A DNA stretch of 64,000 bases from Actinospineispora spinosispora DSM 44797 (GCF_000429025.1 NZ_KE386833.1:758582-822581); one strand, 5' to 3'. Shown: positions 7,607-18,694, numbered from the stretch's first letter. Program-made: numbers and translations. Notes: generated by a model not told the origin, from the sequence alone.

Positions 7607-8939
7607 CCCCGACCTGCCGGTACGTGAAGACCTGACCATCACCGACGTCACGGTCGTGACGATGGACCCGGAGCTGGGAGACCTGACCGGGGCCACGGTG
7701 GTCGTGGAATCCGGGGTGATCACCGAGGTCACGTCGGAGCCGCGGCGGCGCTCCGGTGCGCGGGTGATCGACGGACGTCACCTCGTCGTCGTGCCCGGCT
7801 TCGTCGACACCCACTGGCACCTGTGGAACAGCCTGCTCCGGGGCACGGTGAGCGATGCGGCGGGCCGTGACTACTTCGCGGTCAAACGCGGGCTCGGCCC
7901 GTACCACGAGCTGGACGACTTCTACTGGGCGGCGCGGTTCGCGCTGGCCGAGGCCGTGAGCGCGGGCATCACGACCGTGCACAACTGGGACCACAACGTG
8001 CGGTCCGCCCAGGACGCCGACGTCAACGTGACCGCCCAGCTCGACGCCGGCATACGGGGCCGGTTCTCCTACGGCCCGAGGGACTCGACCGCCGAGGCCG
8101 AGGCGATGGACCTCGTGGACCTCCGCGCATTCGTCGAGCGCTGGCCGGCTGAACGTCTCGACGGGTTGCTCGCCTTCGGTGTCGCGCTGCGCGGCCCGCA
8201 CCGCACACCCCGCGAGGTCTACCGGCGGGAATGGGCGACCGCGCGGGAGCTGAGGCTCCCGATCACCATGCACTGCGATCGGTGCCTGCGCGAGGAGGGT
8301 TGCCGGTCGTGTGGCCTCACCCGGTTGGCCGACGAGGGACTGTTGGGGCCGGATGTGCAGATCGTCCACGCGGTGCACGCCTCCACCGAGGACGTCGCGG
8401 CGCTCGCAAGCAGCCGTACGCATGTGTCGCTCAGCCCGATCACCGAGCTGCGCACCATGGGTTTCCCCCAGGTCACCGAACTGATCGAGGCGGGTGTGCT
8501 GGTGTCGCTGTCGACCGACACACTGGCGATGCCGACCGCACCGGACGTGCTCGGCGCACTGCGCACGGTCGAGGCCGTCGAAGCCGCCCGGCGCGGCTCG
8601 CCGGCGATCACGCCGCGTGCCCTGCTGCGGATGGCGACGATCGATGGAGCCCGTGACCTCGGCCTCGATCACGTCACCGGGTCGATCACCCCGGGCAAGC
8701 GCGCCGACCTGGTGCTGATCGACGCGCGGAACTCCGCCCTGCTGCCCAGCGGGGACCCGGTGGAGGCACTGATCCGTCAGGGCGGTCCCTCGGCGATCGA
8801 CACCGTCATGGCGGACGGCCGAATCCTCGTTGAGGGCGGCCGGCTCACCCAGCCTTCGGCGCGCACGGCCGTCGCCAGTGCCGACGCGCGGCGGGACGCA
8901 CTGGTCGGCCGGGCACGGGCGGCAGGTGACTGGCGATGA
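7596..8939 (+). CDS. Amidohydrolase-superfamily deaminase/hydrolase, 447 aa
   Basis: A TIM-barrel metal-dependent hydrolase of the cytosine deaminase/chlorohydrolase (TrzA/AtzB) branch. Metal ligands are visible: DTHWH (His73, His75), MHCD, the HAVH histidine and STDT late in the barrel. The C-terminal beta sandwich returns with the GSITPGKRADLVLID block. This branch removes amino or chloro groups from heterocycles or cleaves amide rings. In this operon it probably makes the first attack on a nitrogen heterocycle; the actual substrate cannot be told from sequence. Confidence 0.85.
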   Translation: MFADPDLPVREDLTITDVTVVTMDPELGDLTGATVVVESGVITEVTSEPRRRSGARVIDGRHLVVVPGFVDTHWHLWNSLLRGTVSDAAGRDYFAVKRGLGPYHELDDFYWAARFALAEAVSAGITTVHNWDHNVRSAQDADVNVTAQLDAGIRGRFSYGPRDSTAEAEAMDLVDLRAFVERWPAERLDGLLAFGVALRGPHRTPREVYRREWATARELRLPITMHCDRCLREEGCRSCGLTRLADEGLLGPDVQIVHAVHASTEDVAALASSRTHVSLSPITELRTMGFPQVTELIEAGVLVSLSTDTLAMPTAPDVLGALRTVEAVEAARRGSPAITPRALLRMATIDGARDLGLDHVTGSITPGKRADLVLIDARNSALLPSGDPVEALIRQGGPSAIDTVMADGRILVEGGRLTQPSARTAVASADARRDALVGRARAAGDWR

Positions 8940-8980
8940 CTGCATCCACATCGACGACGATCTGGACGGTACGACGATGA
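8936..8980 (+). CDS. 14-residue minicistron between amidohydrolase and MFS genes
   Basis: ATG at 8936 overlaps the amidohydrolase stop (ATGA, 8936-8939). The frame encodes MTASTSTTIWTVRR and stops at 8978-8980, overlapping the MFS start (ATGA, 8977-8980). Two exact 4-base overlaps bridging a 37-base gap suggest a relay for re-initiating ribosomes, but at this length chance is a real alternative. Confidence 0.35.
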   Translation: MTASTSTTIWTVRR

Positions 8981-10233
8981 CCACCAAAGCTGTGTCCACG
9001 AGCTCGGCATCCACGCGGACCGCGTCCCGCGCGGCTCTGGCGATGTTCGGTCTGCTGCTACTGGCCTACTCGGTGAACGCCATGGATCGCATGGTGTTCC
9101 CGGTCCTGCTGCCCGACGTGACGGCCGAGTACGGGTTCACCCTGGGGCAGTCCGGGCTCCAGGCGACGATGTTCGCCCTCGGCATGGGCATCACCGGGAT
9201 ACCCGCCGGGATCGCGCTGGCCAAGCTCGGTCGCAAGCCGCTCATCGTCACCGGCACCGTCGCGTTCTCGGTGGCCACGATCATGACCGTGGCCAGCGCG
9301 GGCTTCACCGACATGCTGGCCTGGCGGGTCCTGTCCGGCGTCGGCGAGGCACTGCAGCTGGCCGCGATCATGACCGTCGCCGCGGGTGCGTTCCCCCGTC
9401 ACCGGGGGCTCGCCATCGGCGCGGTGAACATGGCCTTCGCCACCGGTTCGGTCATCGGGCCACTCACGGCGGCGGCGTTCCTCGGCCACTACGGCACGTG
9501 GCGGGCACCGATGATCGCCTTCGGAGTGCTCGGGCTGGTCGTGGTCCTCGCGGTGATCATCGCGGTTCCCCGGCGGTTCACCGAGGCGGCGACGTCCGCG
9601 CTGCCGGACACCCACCACCATGGTGGCGCACGGTCGGTGCTGAGCTGGAACCCGCTCCTGCTCGGCGTGATCACCGTGTTGTTCGGGCTCGTCGACTTCG
9701 CCTACATCGGGCTCTACGCGACGTATCTGCGTGATCAGCTGGGCTTCACGCCGGGGCAGGCGGGCCTTGCGGTGAGCCTGTCGGGGCTGGCGGCGTTCGC
9801 CTCTCCGCTCGGCGGTTGGCTGACCGACAGGCTCGACCCCCGAGTCTGTCTCGTACTGCTCGACCTGCTCACAGCGGTGGCCGCGGCCGCACTGTTCCTC
9901 GGCCCGTCGACCGTGGCGTGGCAGGCGGTGTGCTCGTTCCTCTTCGGGCTCTTCGCCAGCAGCGGCGTCTTCGTCGGGCTCGCCGGACTGCTCGTGAAGT
10001 CCGTCCACATCGACGCGGCCGGGCCGGCGTCAGGAATCTTCATCACCTGCATCTACGTGCCAGCCGGCATCTCCGGCTACGTGTTCAGCCGCATGGTCGA
10101 GGGCCTCGGCTGGGTCGGCGCCGGGATCGCGCAGCTCGTCGGGTTCTCGGTTCTGGGAGCACTGCTCGCTGTGTTCCTGCGGCCGTCCCGGTTCAGCACG
10201 ACCACCCGCCCGCATCGATCGGAGACGTCATGA
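8977..10233 (+). CDS. Major facilitator superfamily transporter, 418 aa
   Basis: Twelve predicted membrane segments in two halves separated by a hydrophilic loop (about residues 200-225, with DTHHHGG). The cytoplasmic loop between TM2 and TM3 reads KLGRKPLI, the standard MFS G-x-L-x-D/R-R-x-G-R-K type signature. A segment reading LSGVGEALQLAA precedes TM5. The ATG at 8977 is chosen because it follows the previous reading frame by an ATGA overlap and begins shortly before TM1. Likely imports the compound degraded by this operon as an organic acid or heterocycle. Confidence 0.88.
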   Translation: MTTKAVSTSSASTRTASRAALAMFGLLLLAYSVNAMDRMVFPVLLPDVTAEYGFTLGQSGLQATMFALGMGITGIPAGIALAKLGRKPLIVTGTVAFSVATIMTVASAGFTDMLAWRVLSGVGEALQLAAIMTVAAGAFPRHRGLAIGAVNMAFATGSVIGPLTAAAFLGHYGTWRAPMIAFGVLGLVVVLAVIIAVPRRFTEAATSALPDTHHHGGARSVLSWNPLLLGVITVLFGLVDFAYIGLYATYLRDQLGFTPGQAGLAVSLSGLAAFASPLGGWLTDRLDPRVCLVLLDLLTAVAAAALFLGPSTVAWQAVCSFLFGLFASSGVFVGLAGLLVKSVHIDAAGPASGIFITCIYVPAGISGYVFSRMVEGLGWVGAGIAQLVGFSVLGALLAVFLRPSRFSTTTRPHRSETS

Positions 10234-10931
10234 CCCTGCTGTTCGCCCCACCGACCGTGTCCGTCCCGATCATGGGTACCGACGAGCGGTTCCCGGTTCG
10301 CCGCATCTACTGCGTCGGGCGCAACTACGTGGACCACATCCAGGAGATGAAGGAGGGCGACGAACGCGACGACCCGTTCTTCTTCCAGAAACCGACCGAC
10401 GCCGTCGTCACCGGCGACGTCCCGTACCCGCCCGGCACCGAGGACCTGCAGTTCGAGGGCGAGCTGGTCGTCGCCATCGGCGCGCCCGGCGTCGACGTTC
10501 CGGTCGCTCGCGCGACCGAGCTGGTCCTCGGTTACGCCGCGGGTATCGATCTCACCCGGCGCGACCGGCAACGGCACTGCCGCGCGAGGCAGGTGTCCTG
10601 GGAGGCGGGCAAGTCGTTCGACGCATCCGCGCCCTGTGGACCGATCACGCTCCGAGCCGGGGCGGGCGACATCGATGGCGCGACCCTGACGCTGACGACC
10701 AACGGGCAGGTCCGCCAACGGACCAGCCTCACACTGATGATCTGGAACGTCGCGGAGATCATCGCCCATCTGTCGCGCGACTACCGGCTGATGCCGGGCG
10801 ACCTGATCTACACCGGAACCCCGGCGGGGGTCGGTGCCGTCGGTCCCGGCGATCAGGTCCGGGTCGACATCGACGGTCTCGAACCGCTGTGCATCACCAT
10901 CACCGAAGGGGACACGCATGCTGCCCAGTGA
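10230..10931 (+). CDS. Fumarylacetoacetate hydrolase (FAH) family enzyme, 233 aa
   Basis: A single FAH domain with YCVGRNYVDHIQEM, FFQKPTDAV, the metal-binding FEGELVVAIG (Glu-x-Glu) and later GYAAGIDLTRRD (Asp). Near the end GDLIYTGTPAGVG is the conserved family motif. Members cleave C-C bonds of acylpyruvates or 2-oxo acids after ring opening, or decarboxylate/isomerise them. It overlaps the MFS stop by 4 bases. Its presence indicates that the degraded compound yields a beta-diketone or oxo-acid intermediate. Confidence 0.86.
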   Translation: MTLLFAPPTVSVPIMGTDERFPVRRIYCVGRNYVDHIQEMKEGDERDDPFFFQKPTDAVVTGDVPYPPGTEDLQFEGELVVAIGAPGVDVPVARATELVLGYAAGIDLTRRDRQRHCRARQVSWEAGKSFDASAPCGPITLRAGAGDIDGATLTLTTNGQVRQRTSLTLMIWNVAEIIAHLSRDYRLMPGDLIYTGTPAGVGAVGPGDQVRVDIDGLEPLCITITEGDTHAAQ

Positions 10932-11796
10932 ACGGATCGACTACGAACCCATCCACAACCGGGAACCGCTGCACCTGCCCGGCGGCGCGAAGGTCGCGGT
11001 CTGGCTGATCGTCAACGTCGAGGAATGGTCGGACACCGAGCCGATGCCGCGCACGGTCCTGACCCCGCCGGCCGGCGGAGTCCCGACACCCGATGTGCCC
11101 AACTGGGCCTGGCACGAGTACGGCAACCGGGTGGGCTTCTGGCGCATGCTGCGGGTCATCGACCGTCACCGCATCCCGGCTGCGCTCGCGGTCAACGGAT
11201 CCGCGATCAGCGCGTACTCGGCGATCACGAAGGCGGCGGTCGAGCGCGAATGGGAGTTCATCGGCCACGGCTTCACACAGAAGAACATGCAGAAGGTGGC
11301 TGACGAACGACTCGACATCCAGCGGACGCGCGACGCGATCACCGAGGCCACCGGCCGCAGGCCGCGCGGCTGGCTCGGTCCGGGTCTCACCGAGACCATG
11401 GAGACCCCGGACCTGCTGGTCGAGGAGGGTTACGACTACGTGTGCGACTGGGTGCTGGATGACCAGCCGACCCGGCTGCGCACCCGGGGCGAGAAGATCG
11501 TCAACGTTCCGTACACCCAGGAGTGCAACGACGTGGCGATGATGCTCATCCAGCACCACACCGCCGACGAGTACCGCGGGCGGGCCGTCGACCAGTTCGA
11601 CCAGCTGCTCGCGGACGCCCGCGCCGACGACTCGGCCCGCGTCATGGCGCTGGTCGTGCACCCGTACATCATGGGCGCCCCGCACCGCCTGAAGTACCTG
11701 GACCTGGCGCTGGAGCACATCCGCCGCCACGACGAGGCGGTCTTCTACACGGGCGAGCAGATCCTCGACTGGTACACCGACTCCCGACCCGCCTGA
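10918..11796 (+). CDS. Polysaccharide-deacetylase-fold hydrolase (PuuE/allantoinase-like), 292 aa
   Basis: A NodB-type beta/alpha barrel. AALAVNGSAI and FIGHGFTQKNM contain the segments equivalent to the catalytic Asp/His region, and GWLGPGLTETMETPDLLVEEGYDYVCDW is the part shared with PuuE-type allantoinases and formamidases. It is not secreted (no signal peptide), so it probably cleaves a small C-N bond rather than cell-wall sugar. The ATG at 10918 overlaps the FAH gene by 14 bases. It is the last gene of the operon and is followed by a long hairpin. Confidence 0.75.
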   Translation: MLPSERIDYEPIHNREPLHLPGGAKVAVWLIVNVEEWSDTEPMPRTVLTPPAGGVPTPDVPNWAWHEYGNRVGFWRMLRVIDRHRIPAALAVNGSAISAYSAITKAAVEREWEFIGHGFTQKNMQKVADERLDIQRTRDAITEATGRRPRGWLGPGLTETMETPDLLVEEGYDYVCDWVLDDQPTRLRTRGEKIVNVPYTQECNDVAMMLIQHHTADEYRGRAVDQFDQLLADARADDSARVMALVVHPYIMGAPHRLKYLDLALEHIRRHDEAVFYTGEQILDWYTDSRPA

Positions 11797-11803
11797 CCAC
11801 AAC

Positions 11804-11855
11804 GCACCCGTGAGTGGCGAGTGGTCTCAGCGGACCACTCGCCACTCACGGGTGC
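11804..11855. terminator. Long perfect hairpin between convergent genes (CGTGAGTG family)
   Basis: 23-bp arms, 11804-11826 and 11833-11855, are perfectly complementary around a 6-base loop (TCAGCG). It begins 8 bases after the deacetylase stop and 64 bases before the UvrA-like stop, so it can end transcription in both directions. The arm contains ACCCGTGAGTGG, shared in part with the hairpins at 26182 and 52879. Confidence 0.75.
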
Positions 11856-11918
11856 TGACCTGGGCTTGCACCTGTGTCGTGCTCGGGGATGTCGGCGATC
11901 AGGACGAAGGTGAGCCGG

Positions 11919-14300
<2,382 letters not shown>

Positions 14301-14302
14301 AC

Positions 14303-14713
14303 TCAGCGCAGCTCCTGGATACGGATCAGATTGCCGGCGGGATCACGGACGGCGCAGTCCCGGATGCCGTACGGCTGGTCGGTCGGTTCCTGCACGATCT
14401 CGGCGTCGCGGGACTGTAGCCGCTCGAACGTGCCGTCCAGGTCCTTGGTGGCCAGGACGATGCCGGCGTAGGTGCCCTTGGCCATCATCTCGGAGATGGT
14501 GCGGCGCTCGTCGTCGGTGATCCCGGGGTTCGCCGCCGGCGGGTCGAGGACGATGTTCGTACCGGGCTGGTCGACGGGCCCGACGGTGATCCAGCGCATG
14601 CCGTTGTAGCCGACATCCTTGCGGACCTCGAAGCCGAGGATGTCGCGGTAGAAGGCCAGTGCGGCCTCCGGGTCGTCGTGCGGCAGGAAGCTTGCGTGAA
14701 TGGTGATGTCCAT
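14303..14713 (-). CDS. VOC (glyoxalase/bleomycin-resistance) family protein, 136 aa
   Basis: A pair of beta-alpha-beta-beta-beta modules: N-terminal MDITIHASFLPHDDPEAALAFYRD, middle GTYAGIVLATKDLDGTFERLQ and C-terminal RDCAVRDPAGNLIRIQE. The FYRDILGFEVRKDV and DPAGNLIRI blocks are typical of the VOC superfamily, which includes drug-binding and drug-modifying proteins. The start is ATG 14713, 5 bases after the AraC stop; longer frames overlap AraC. Position between an AraC regulator and a UvrA-like ATPase suggests a role in coping with a toxic compound. Confidence 0.83.
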   Translation of the reverse strand: MDITIHASFLPHDDPEAALAFYRDILGFEVRKDVGYNGMRWITVGPVDQPGTNIVLDPPAANPGITDDERRTISEMMAKGTYAGIVLATKDLDGTFERLQSRDAEIVQEPTDQPYGIRDCAVRDPAGNLIRIQELR

Positions 14714-14718
14714 GGCGA

Positions 14719-15168
14719 TCACGCTAGGACCGGGCCGGTCGCGGGTGCTTCTCGATTCCTGACCGGTCTGGTGACCTGTGTGGCGACGCACGACGGAATC
14801 CCGTTCGTCGCCTCTCCCGCCTCGCGTCGGTAGACACTCGGCGGGACCCCGACCAGCTCGGTGAAGCGGGTGCTGAACGTGCCCAGTGACGAGCACCCGA
14901 CCGCGAAGCAGACCTCGGTGACGCTGAGGTCGCCCCTGCGCAGTAGTGCCATCGCGCGCTCGATGCGCCGCGTCATCAGATAGGAGTACGGCGACTCGCC
15001 GTAGGCCGCGCGGAACGCACGACTGAGGTGCCCGGCCGACATGTGCACCCCACGAGCGAGCGCTTCGACGTCCAGGGGTTTCGCGTACTCGCGGTCCATC
15101 CGGTCGCGGACCCGGCGCAGCCGGGCGAGAGCGCGGAGGTGCTCGGTCTCGTCGGGTCTGGCGGTCAC
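14719..15168 (-). CDS. AraC-family transcriptional regulator, 149 aa
   Basis: Essentially a stand-alone AraC DNA-binding domain: residues ~20-120 contain two helix-turn-helices, HMSAGHLSRAFRAAYGESPYSYLMTRRIERAM and then SVTEVCFAVGCSSLGTFSTRFTELVGVPPSVYRR. No sensor domain is present. The GTG start is immediately preceded by GGAG, a short spacing, so the Met at residue 24 is an alternative. It probably activates the VOC and UvrA-like genes just downstream. Confidence 0.85.
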   Translation of the reverse strand: MTARPDETEHLRALARLRRVRDRMDREYAKPLDVEALARGVHMSAGHLSRAFRAAYGESPYSYLMTRRIERAMALLRRGDLSVTEVCFAVGCSSLGTFSTRFTELVGVPPSVYRREAGEATNGIPSCVATQVTRPVRNREAPATGPVLA

Positions 15169-15221
15169 CTCCGAGATCGTGCCACGCCGAAGCCCTGGTT
15201 AAGAAGGGCCCAGGCGGCGCC

Positions 15222-15818
15222 TCAGACGTCGTGCACCCGGGCGTGACGTTCCACGGTGTCCACCGCCAGGTCCCTGATTGCGTGCAGCTCCGTGTCCGAC
15301 GCGCCGGCTCTACTCATCACCGCCAGCGACTGGTTCACGGCGACGACGAACGAGGTGAGGTCGTCGAGCGCTCGACCGGTGAGAGGTCGACCCCGGTCGA
15401 GTGCCTCCCGGATCCGGCCGCGCTGGTCGTCGATCAACGCTCGGACGTGTTCGGCGCTGTCCCGGCTGAGGACGTCCAGCGCGGCCGCGGACTGCGTGAT
15501 GAGGCAGCCCGTCGGCACGCCCGGGTCGAGGATGCGTCGAATCGTGACGTCGAGGAACGCCTCGACCGCCCGTGACGGATCCTCGGGATGAGAGGCGAGC
15601 GCGGCTTCCTGGAGTGCGCCGTACCGGTCGCTGTAGGACCGCAGTGCACGCCGGAACAGCGGGTCCTTGCCGCCGAAGGTGCCGTATATCGAGCTACGGC
15701 CCAGGCCGGTCGCCTCACACAGATCGTCGAGCGAGGAGTCGGCGTAGCCGCGCCGCCAGAACACCAGCGCGGCGCGGGTGACCGCCAGGTCGACGTTGAA
15801 CTGCTTGCGCCCCGCCAT
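15222..15818 (-). CDS. TetR-family regulator, 198 aa
   Basis: The N-terminal helix-turn-helix (about residues 10-55) reads ALVFWRRGYADSSLDDLCEATGLGRSSIYGTFGGKDPLFRRAL, a TetR signature. The remainder is helical with a GCLITQSAAAL block found in the TetR_C AcrR/NemR-like group. AAGGAG lies 5 bases before the ATG. It is divergent from an alpha/beta hydrolase whose start is 88 bases away, and ATCTTG/CAAGAT half-sites lie in between. It most likely represses the hydrolase and itself. Confidence 0.88.
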   Translation of the reverse strand: MAGRKQFNVDLAVTRAALVFWRRGYADSSLDDLCEATGLGRSSIYGTFGGKDPLFRRALRSYSDRYGALQEAALASHPEDPSRAVEAFLDVTIRRILDPGVPTGCLITQSAAALDVLSRDSAEHVRALIDDQRGRIREALDRGRPLTGRALDDLTSFVVAVNQSLAVMSRAGASDTELHAIRDLAVDTVERHARVHDV

Positions 15819-15842
15819 CTCGGCTCCTTATCGACTTCGATC

Positions 15843-15891
15843 ATCTTGGAATGATTGGTACCACATCATCTTGTATCGAATAGTCCAAGAT
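15843..15891. promoter_or_regulatory. Probable TetR operator region
   Basis: Three copies of one half-site occur: ATCTTG at 15843-15848 and 15868-15873, and its complement CAAGAT at 15886-15891. The second and third make a 6-bp inverted repeat around 12 bases. They fill the gap between the divergent tetR and hydrolase genes in a locally AT-rich patch. Confidence 0.45.
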
Positions 15892-15906
15892 GTCAGCCTC
15901 CAGCTC

Positions 15907-16836
15907 ATGTCACAGACATCGCACCCTGGCCCGATCGAGTCACTGGGACCGCCGTCGGAGCCGGGACTGTCATCCGAGTTCCGCGCCGCGTTCGAGAGCG
16001 TGCTGGTCACGACGCCACGGATTCGCCTGCATGCTGTCGTCGGCGGCCATGGTCCGGCTCTGCTGCTGATCAACGGCTGGCCCCAGACGTGGTACGCATG
16101 GCGGCACGTCATGCTCGCTCTCGCGGCACACTTCACCGTGGTGGCGGCCGAACCGAGGGGAATGGGGCGATCGGACAAGCCTCGGGACGGCTACGACACC
16201 GGATCGATGGCCGAGGACCTCGTCACCGCGATGCGGGCGCTGGGGTACGAGGAGTTCGCGGTGCTCGGGCACGACGTCGGCATGTGGATCGGGTATGCGC
16301 TCGCCTCGGACCACTCGGAACGCGTGACGCGACTGGCGGTGGCTGAGGCCACGATTCCCGGTGTGTCGGCCGAGCCGCCCTTCTTCGGTCCCTCTCGGGC
16401 GAACGAACGACTGTTCCACTTCGCGTTCAACCGCCTCGACGGGATCAACGAGGAGCTCGTCCAGGGGCGGGAGTCGCTGTACTTCGGGCATCAGTTCGCC
16501 ACGAAGGCGGCGGTCGAGCTGGAACCGCACGCCGTGGCGGTCTACGTCGCGGCGCTCGCGTCGAGCCGGGCGGCGCTGAGCGGGAGCTTCGGGCCCTATC
16601 GGGCGATCGACGAGACCGTCCGGCAGAACCAGGAGCGACGTCGGCGCGCGCTGTCTCACCCGGTTCTTGCCGTCGCGGGTTCGGAGTCGCTGGGGGAGCT
16701 CGTCGGCCTGACCATGTCCGCCGCGGCGCGGGGCGTCGAGAGCTCGGTGCTCGCCGGCTGCGGGCACTATCCGGCCGAGGAGTGTCCGGCGGCTTTCCTC
16801 GATGCCGTGCTGCCGTTCCTGAGAGGGGTGGCGTGA
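15907..16836 (+). CDS. Alpha/beta hydrolase, epoxide-hydrolase-like, 309 aa
   Basis: The alpha/beta hydrolase fold is clear: LLLINGWPQTWYAW (oxyanion loop; Asn replaces the usual His of HGxP), GMGRSDKP, and the nucleophile elbow VLGHDVGMW with Asp123. An Asp nucleophile is typical of epoxide hydrolases and haloalkane dehalogenases rather than esterases. The late GCGHYPAEECP supplies the catalytic His. The ATG at 15907 has no obvious ribosome site (CAGCTC), so the start is less certain. Probably controlled by the divergent TetR, perhaps in response to a reactive or epoxide compound. Confidence 0.82.
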   Translation: MSQTSHPGPIESLGPPSEPGLSSEFRAAFESVLVTTPRIRLHAVVGGHGPALLLINGWPQTWYAWRHVMLALAAHFTVVAAEPRGMGRSDKPRDGYDTGSMAEDLVTAMRALGYEEFAVLGHDVGMWIGYALASDHSERVTRLAVAEATIPGVSAEPPFFGPSRANERLFHFAFNRLDGINEELVQGRESLYFGHQFATKAAVELEPHAVAVYVAALASSRAALSGSFGPYRAIDETVRQNQERRRRALSHPVLAVAGSESLGELVGLTMSAAARGVESSVLAGCGHYPAEECPAAFLDAVLPFLRGVA

Positions 16837-16860
16837 GGAGCGGTCTCCTCGACGCGAGTC

Positions 16861-16917
16861 TTGACAAGGCGGACCTAGTCCGGCGACCATTATCGCCTGA
16901 CGGAATCATTATTCCGT
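16861..16917 (+). promoter_or_regulatory. Promoter/operator region of the glyoxylate operon
   Basis: ACGGAAT (16900-16906) and ATTCCGT (16911-16917) form a 7-bp inverted repeat with a 4-base centre, 32 bases before the first gene. TTCC/GGAA palindromes are typical of IclR/AllR-type control of glyoxylate genes. TTGACA at 16861-16866 looks like a -35, but I cannot place a convincing -10. No regulator gene lies next to it. Confidence 0.45.
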
Positions 16918-16948
16918 AATGTGGAAGATGAAGATTGGGGATGCTGAC

Positions 16949-17767
16949 GTGACCGCGCTGTCCTGGACCGTGAACTGCTCGATCCTGCTGACCGACATTC
17001 CGTTGCTGGAGCGGCCGCGGGCCGCGCGGGACGCGGGTTTCGACGCCGTCGAGTTCTGGTGGCCGTTCGCCGAGGCGGTTCCCGGTGACCGTGAGGTGGA
17101 TGGTTTCGTCCGTGCGGTGCGCGACGCGGGAGTGACGCTGACCGGGCTCAACTTCGCCGCCGGTGACATGCCGTCGGGGGATCGGGGACTGTTGTCCGAT
17201 CCTGCCCGTTCGGCCGAGTTCGTCGACAACATCGACGTGACCGTCGGGATCGGTGCTCAGCTCGGCACCAGGGGGTTCAACGCGCTGTACGGAAACCGAG
17301 TCGAGGGGACCGACCCGGTTGCTCAGGACGAGATCGCCTCGGCGAACCTGGCCAGGGCGGGCCGCGCCGCTGCCGAGATCGGGGCGGTGGTGCTGGTCGA
17401 GCCGGTCAGCGGCGCCCCGGCCTATCCGTTGCTGACCGCGTCGGACGCGGTCGCGGTGCTGGACCGGGTGCGTGACGAGCACGGCGTCGACTCGCTCAGA
17501 CTGCTCGCGGACCTGTATCACCTGGCGGTGAACGGCGACGACGTCGACGGCGTGATCGACCGGTTCGCCGACCGGGTCGGCCACGTCCAGATCGCGGACG
17601 CTCCCGGTCGCGGCGCCCCCGGCACGGGGGAGCTGCCGCTCACAGCGCAACTCGAACGACTCGCCCGCGCCGGCTACACCGGCCGGATCGGGCTGGAGTA
17701 CAAGGCGGCCGAGGCCGACCCGTTCGCGTGGCTCCCGCTTGACCAGCGCGCCGCGACCACCGTCTGA
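16949..17767 (+). CDS. hyi: Hydroxypyruvate isomerase family protein, 272 aa
   Basis: A xylose-isomerase-like TIM barrel: N-terminal LSWTVNCSILLTDIPLLERPRAA, FDAVEFWWPF, then LVEPVSG (catalytic Glu), LLADLYHLAV, HVQIADAPGRGAPGTGE and a final IGLEYKA. This is the pattern of Hyi, which interconverts hydroxypyruvate and tartronate semialdehyde. The GTG at 16949 (GGGGA 8 bases upstream) is preferred over the ATG at 16919, which overlaps the operator area. It is first in hyi-glxR-gcl-glycerate kinase. Confidence 0.86.
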   Translation: MTALSWTVNCSILLTDIPLLERPRAARDAGFDAVEFWWPFAEAVPGDREVDGFVRAVRDAGVTLTGLNFAAGDMPSGDRGLLSDPARSAEFVDNIDVTVGIGAQLGTRGFNALYGNRVEGTDPVAQDEIASANLARAGRAAAEIGAVVLVEPVSGAPAYPLLTASDAVAVLDRVRDEHGVDSLRLLADLYHLAVNGDDVDGVIDRFADRVGHVQIADAPGRGAPGTGELPLTAQLERLARAGYTGRIGLEYKAAEADPFAWLPLDQRAATTV

Positions 17768-17788
17768 CCTGCCCGGAAGGAAGCTCTC

Positions 17789-18682
17789 ATGACCACCATC
17801 GCGTTCGTCGGACTCGGCATCATGGGCAGCCCGATGGCCTGCCACCTGGCTCGTGGCGGCCACGACGTCGTCGGGTTCAACCGCACACCCGGCAAGGCGG
17901 CGGCTCTGATCGACGCGGGCGGGCGGGAAGCCGAATCGCTCGCGGGCGCGGTCAAGGGCGCCGACGTCGTCGCGCTGATGCTGCCAGACTCGCCCGACGT
18001 GCGCGCGGTGCTCACCGATTCGGACGGCGTGTTCGCGCAGCTCAACCCGGGTGCCCTGATCATCGACTTCTCCTCGATCCGGCCGGACGTGGCGCGCGAG
18101 CTCGCCTCGGAGGCCGCCGAACGCGGGCTGCGGATGATCGACGCCCCGGTGTCCGGGGGTGAGGCCGGCGCGGTGAACGCCGCTCTGTCGATCATGGTCG
18201 GGGGCGCCGAGGAGGACGTCACCGCCGCCCGGCCGCTGCTCGACCTGGTCGGCAAGACCGTCGTGCACGTCGGTCCCGCCGGTGCCGGGCAGACCGTGAA
18301 GGCCGCGAACCAGCTGATCGTGGCCGGCAACATCGCGTTGCTGGCCGAGGCGCTGGTGTTCCTGGAGGCCCACCACGCCGACCTCCCGGCCGCGGTCGAG
18401 GTGCTCGGCGGCGGGCTCGCCGGGTCCGCGGTACTGAACCAGAAGGCGCCGAAGATGCTGGCCGGGGAGTTCGCGCCCGGATTCCGGATCGACCTGCACC
18501 ACAAGGACATGGGCATCGTGACCTCGGCCGCGCGGGAGGCAGGAGTGACGACGCCGATGGGGGCGCTGGTCGCCCAGCTCGTGGCCGCCACCCGTGCCGC
18601 CGGAGACGGCGGGCTGGACCACTCGGCCCTCTACCGCACGATCGCCAGGCTGTCCGGCCGCGCGACCGACACCGAGAGTTAG
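17789..18682 (+). CDS. glxR: 2-hydroxy-3-oxopropionate (tartronate semialdehyde) reductase, 297 aa
   Basis: A beta-hydroxyacid dehydrogenase. The N-terminal Rossmann motif is FVGLGIMGSPMACHL; the substrate loop is DAPVSGGEAGA near residues 117-127; the catalytic Lys lies in GQTVKAANQ near residue 170; and the C-terminal KDMGIV helix is also conserved. These enzymes reduce tartronate semialdehyde to D-glycerate with NAD(P)H. GGAAGGAAG lies about 7 bases before the ATG. It works directly on the product of the next gene, gcl. Confidence 0.9.
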   Translation: MTTIAFVGLGIMGSPMACHLARGGHDVVGFNRTPGKAAALIDAGGREAESLAGAVKGADVVALMLPDSPDVRAVLTDSDGVFAQLNPGALIIDFSSIRPDVARELASEAAERGLRMIDAPVSGGEAGAVNAALSIMVGGAEEDVTAARPLLDLVGKTVVHVGPAGAGQTVKAANQLIVAGNIALLAEALVFLEAHHADLPAAVEVLGGGLAGSAVLNQKAPKMLAGEFAPGFRIDLHHKDMGIVTSAAREAGVTTPMGALVAQLVAATRAAGDGGLDHSALYRTIARLSGRATDTES

Positions 18683-18694
18683 AGGGAGATCGAC

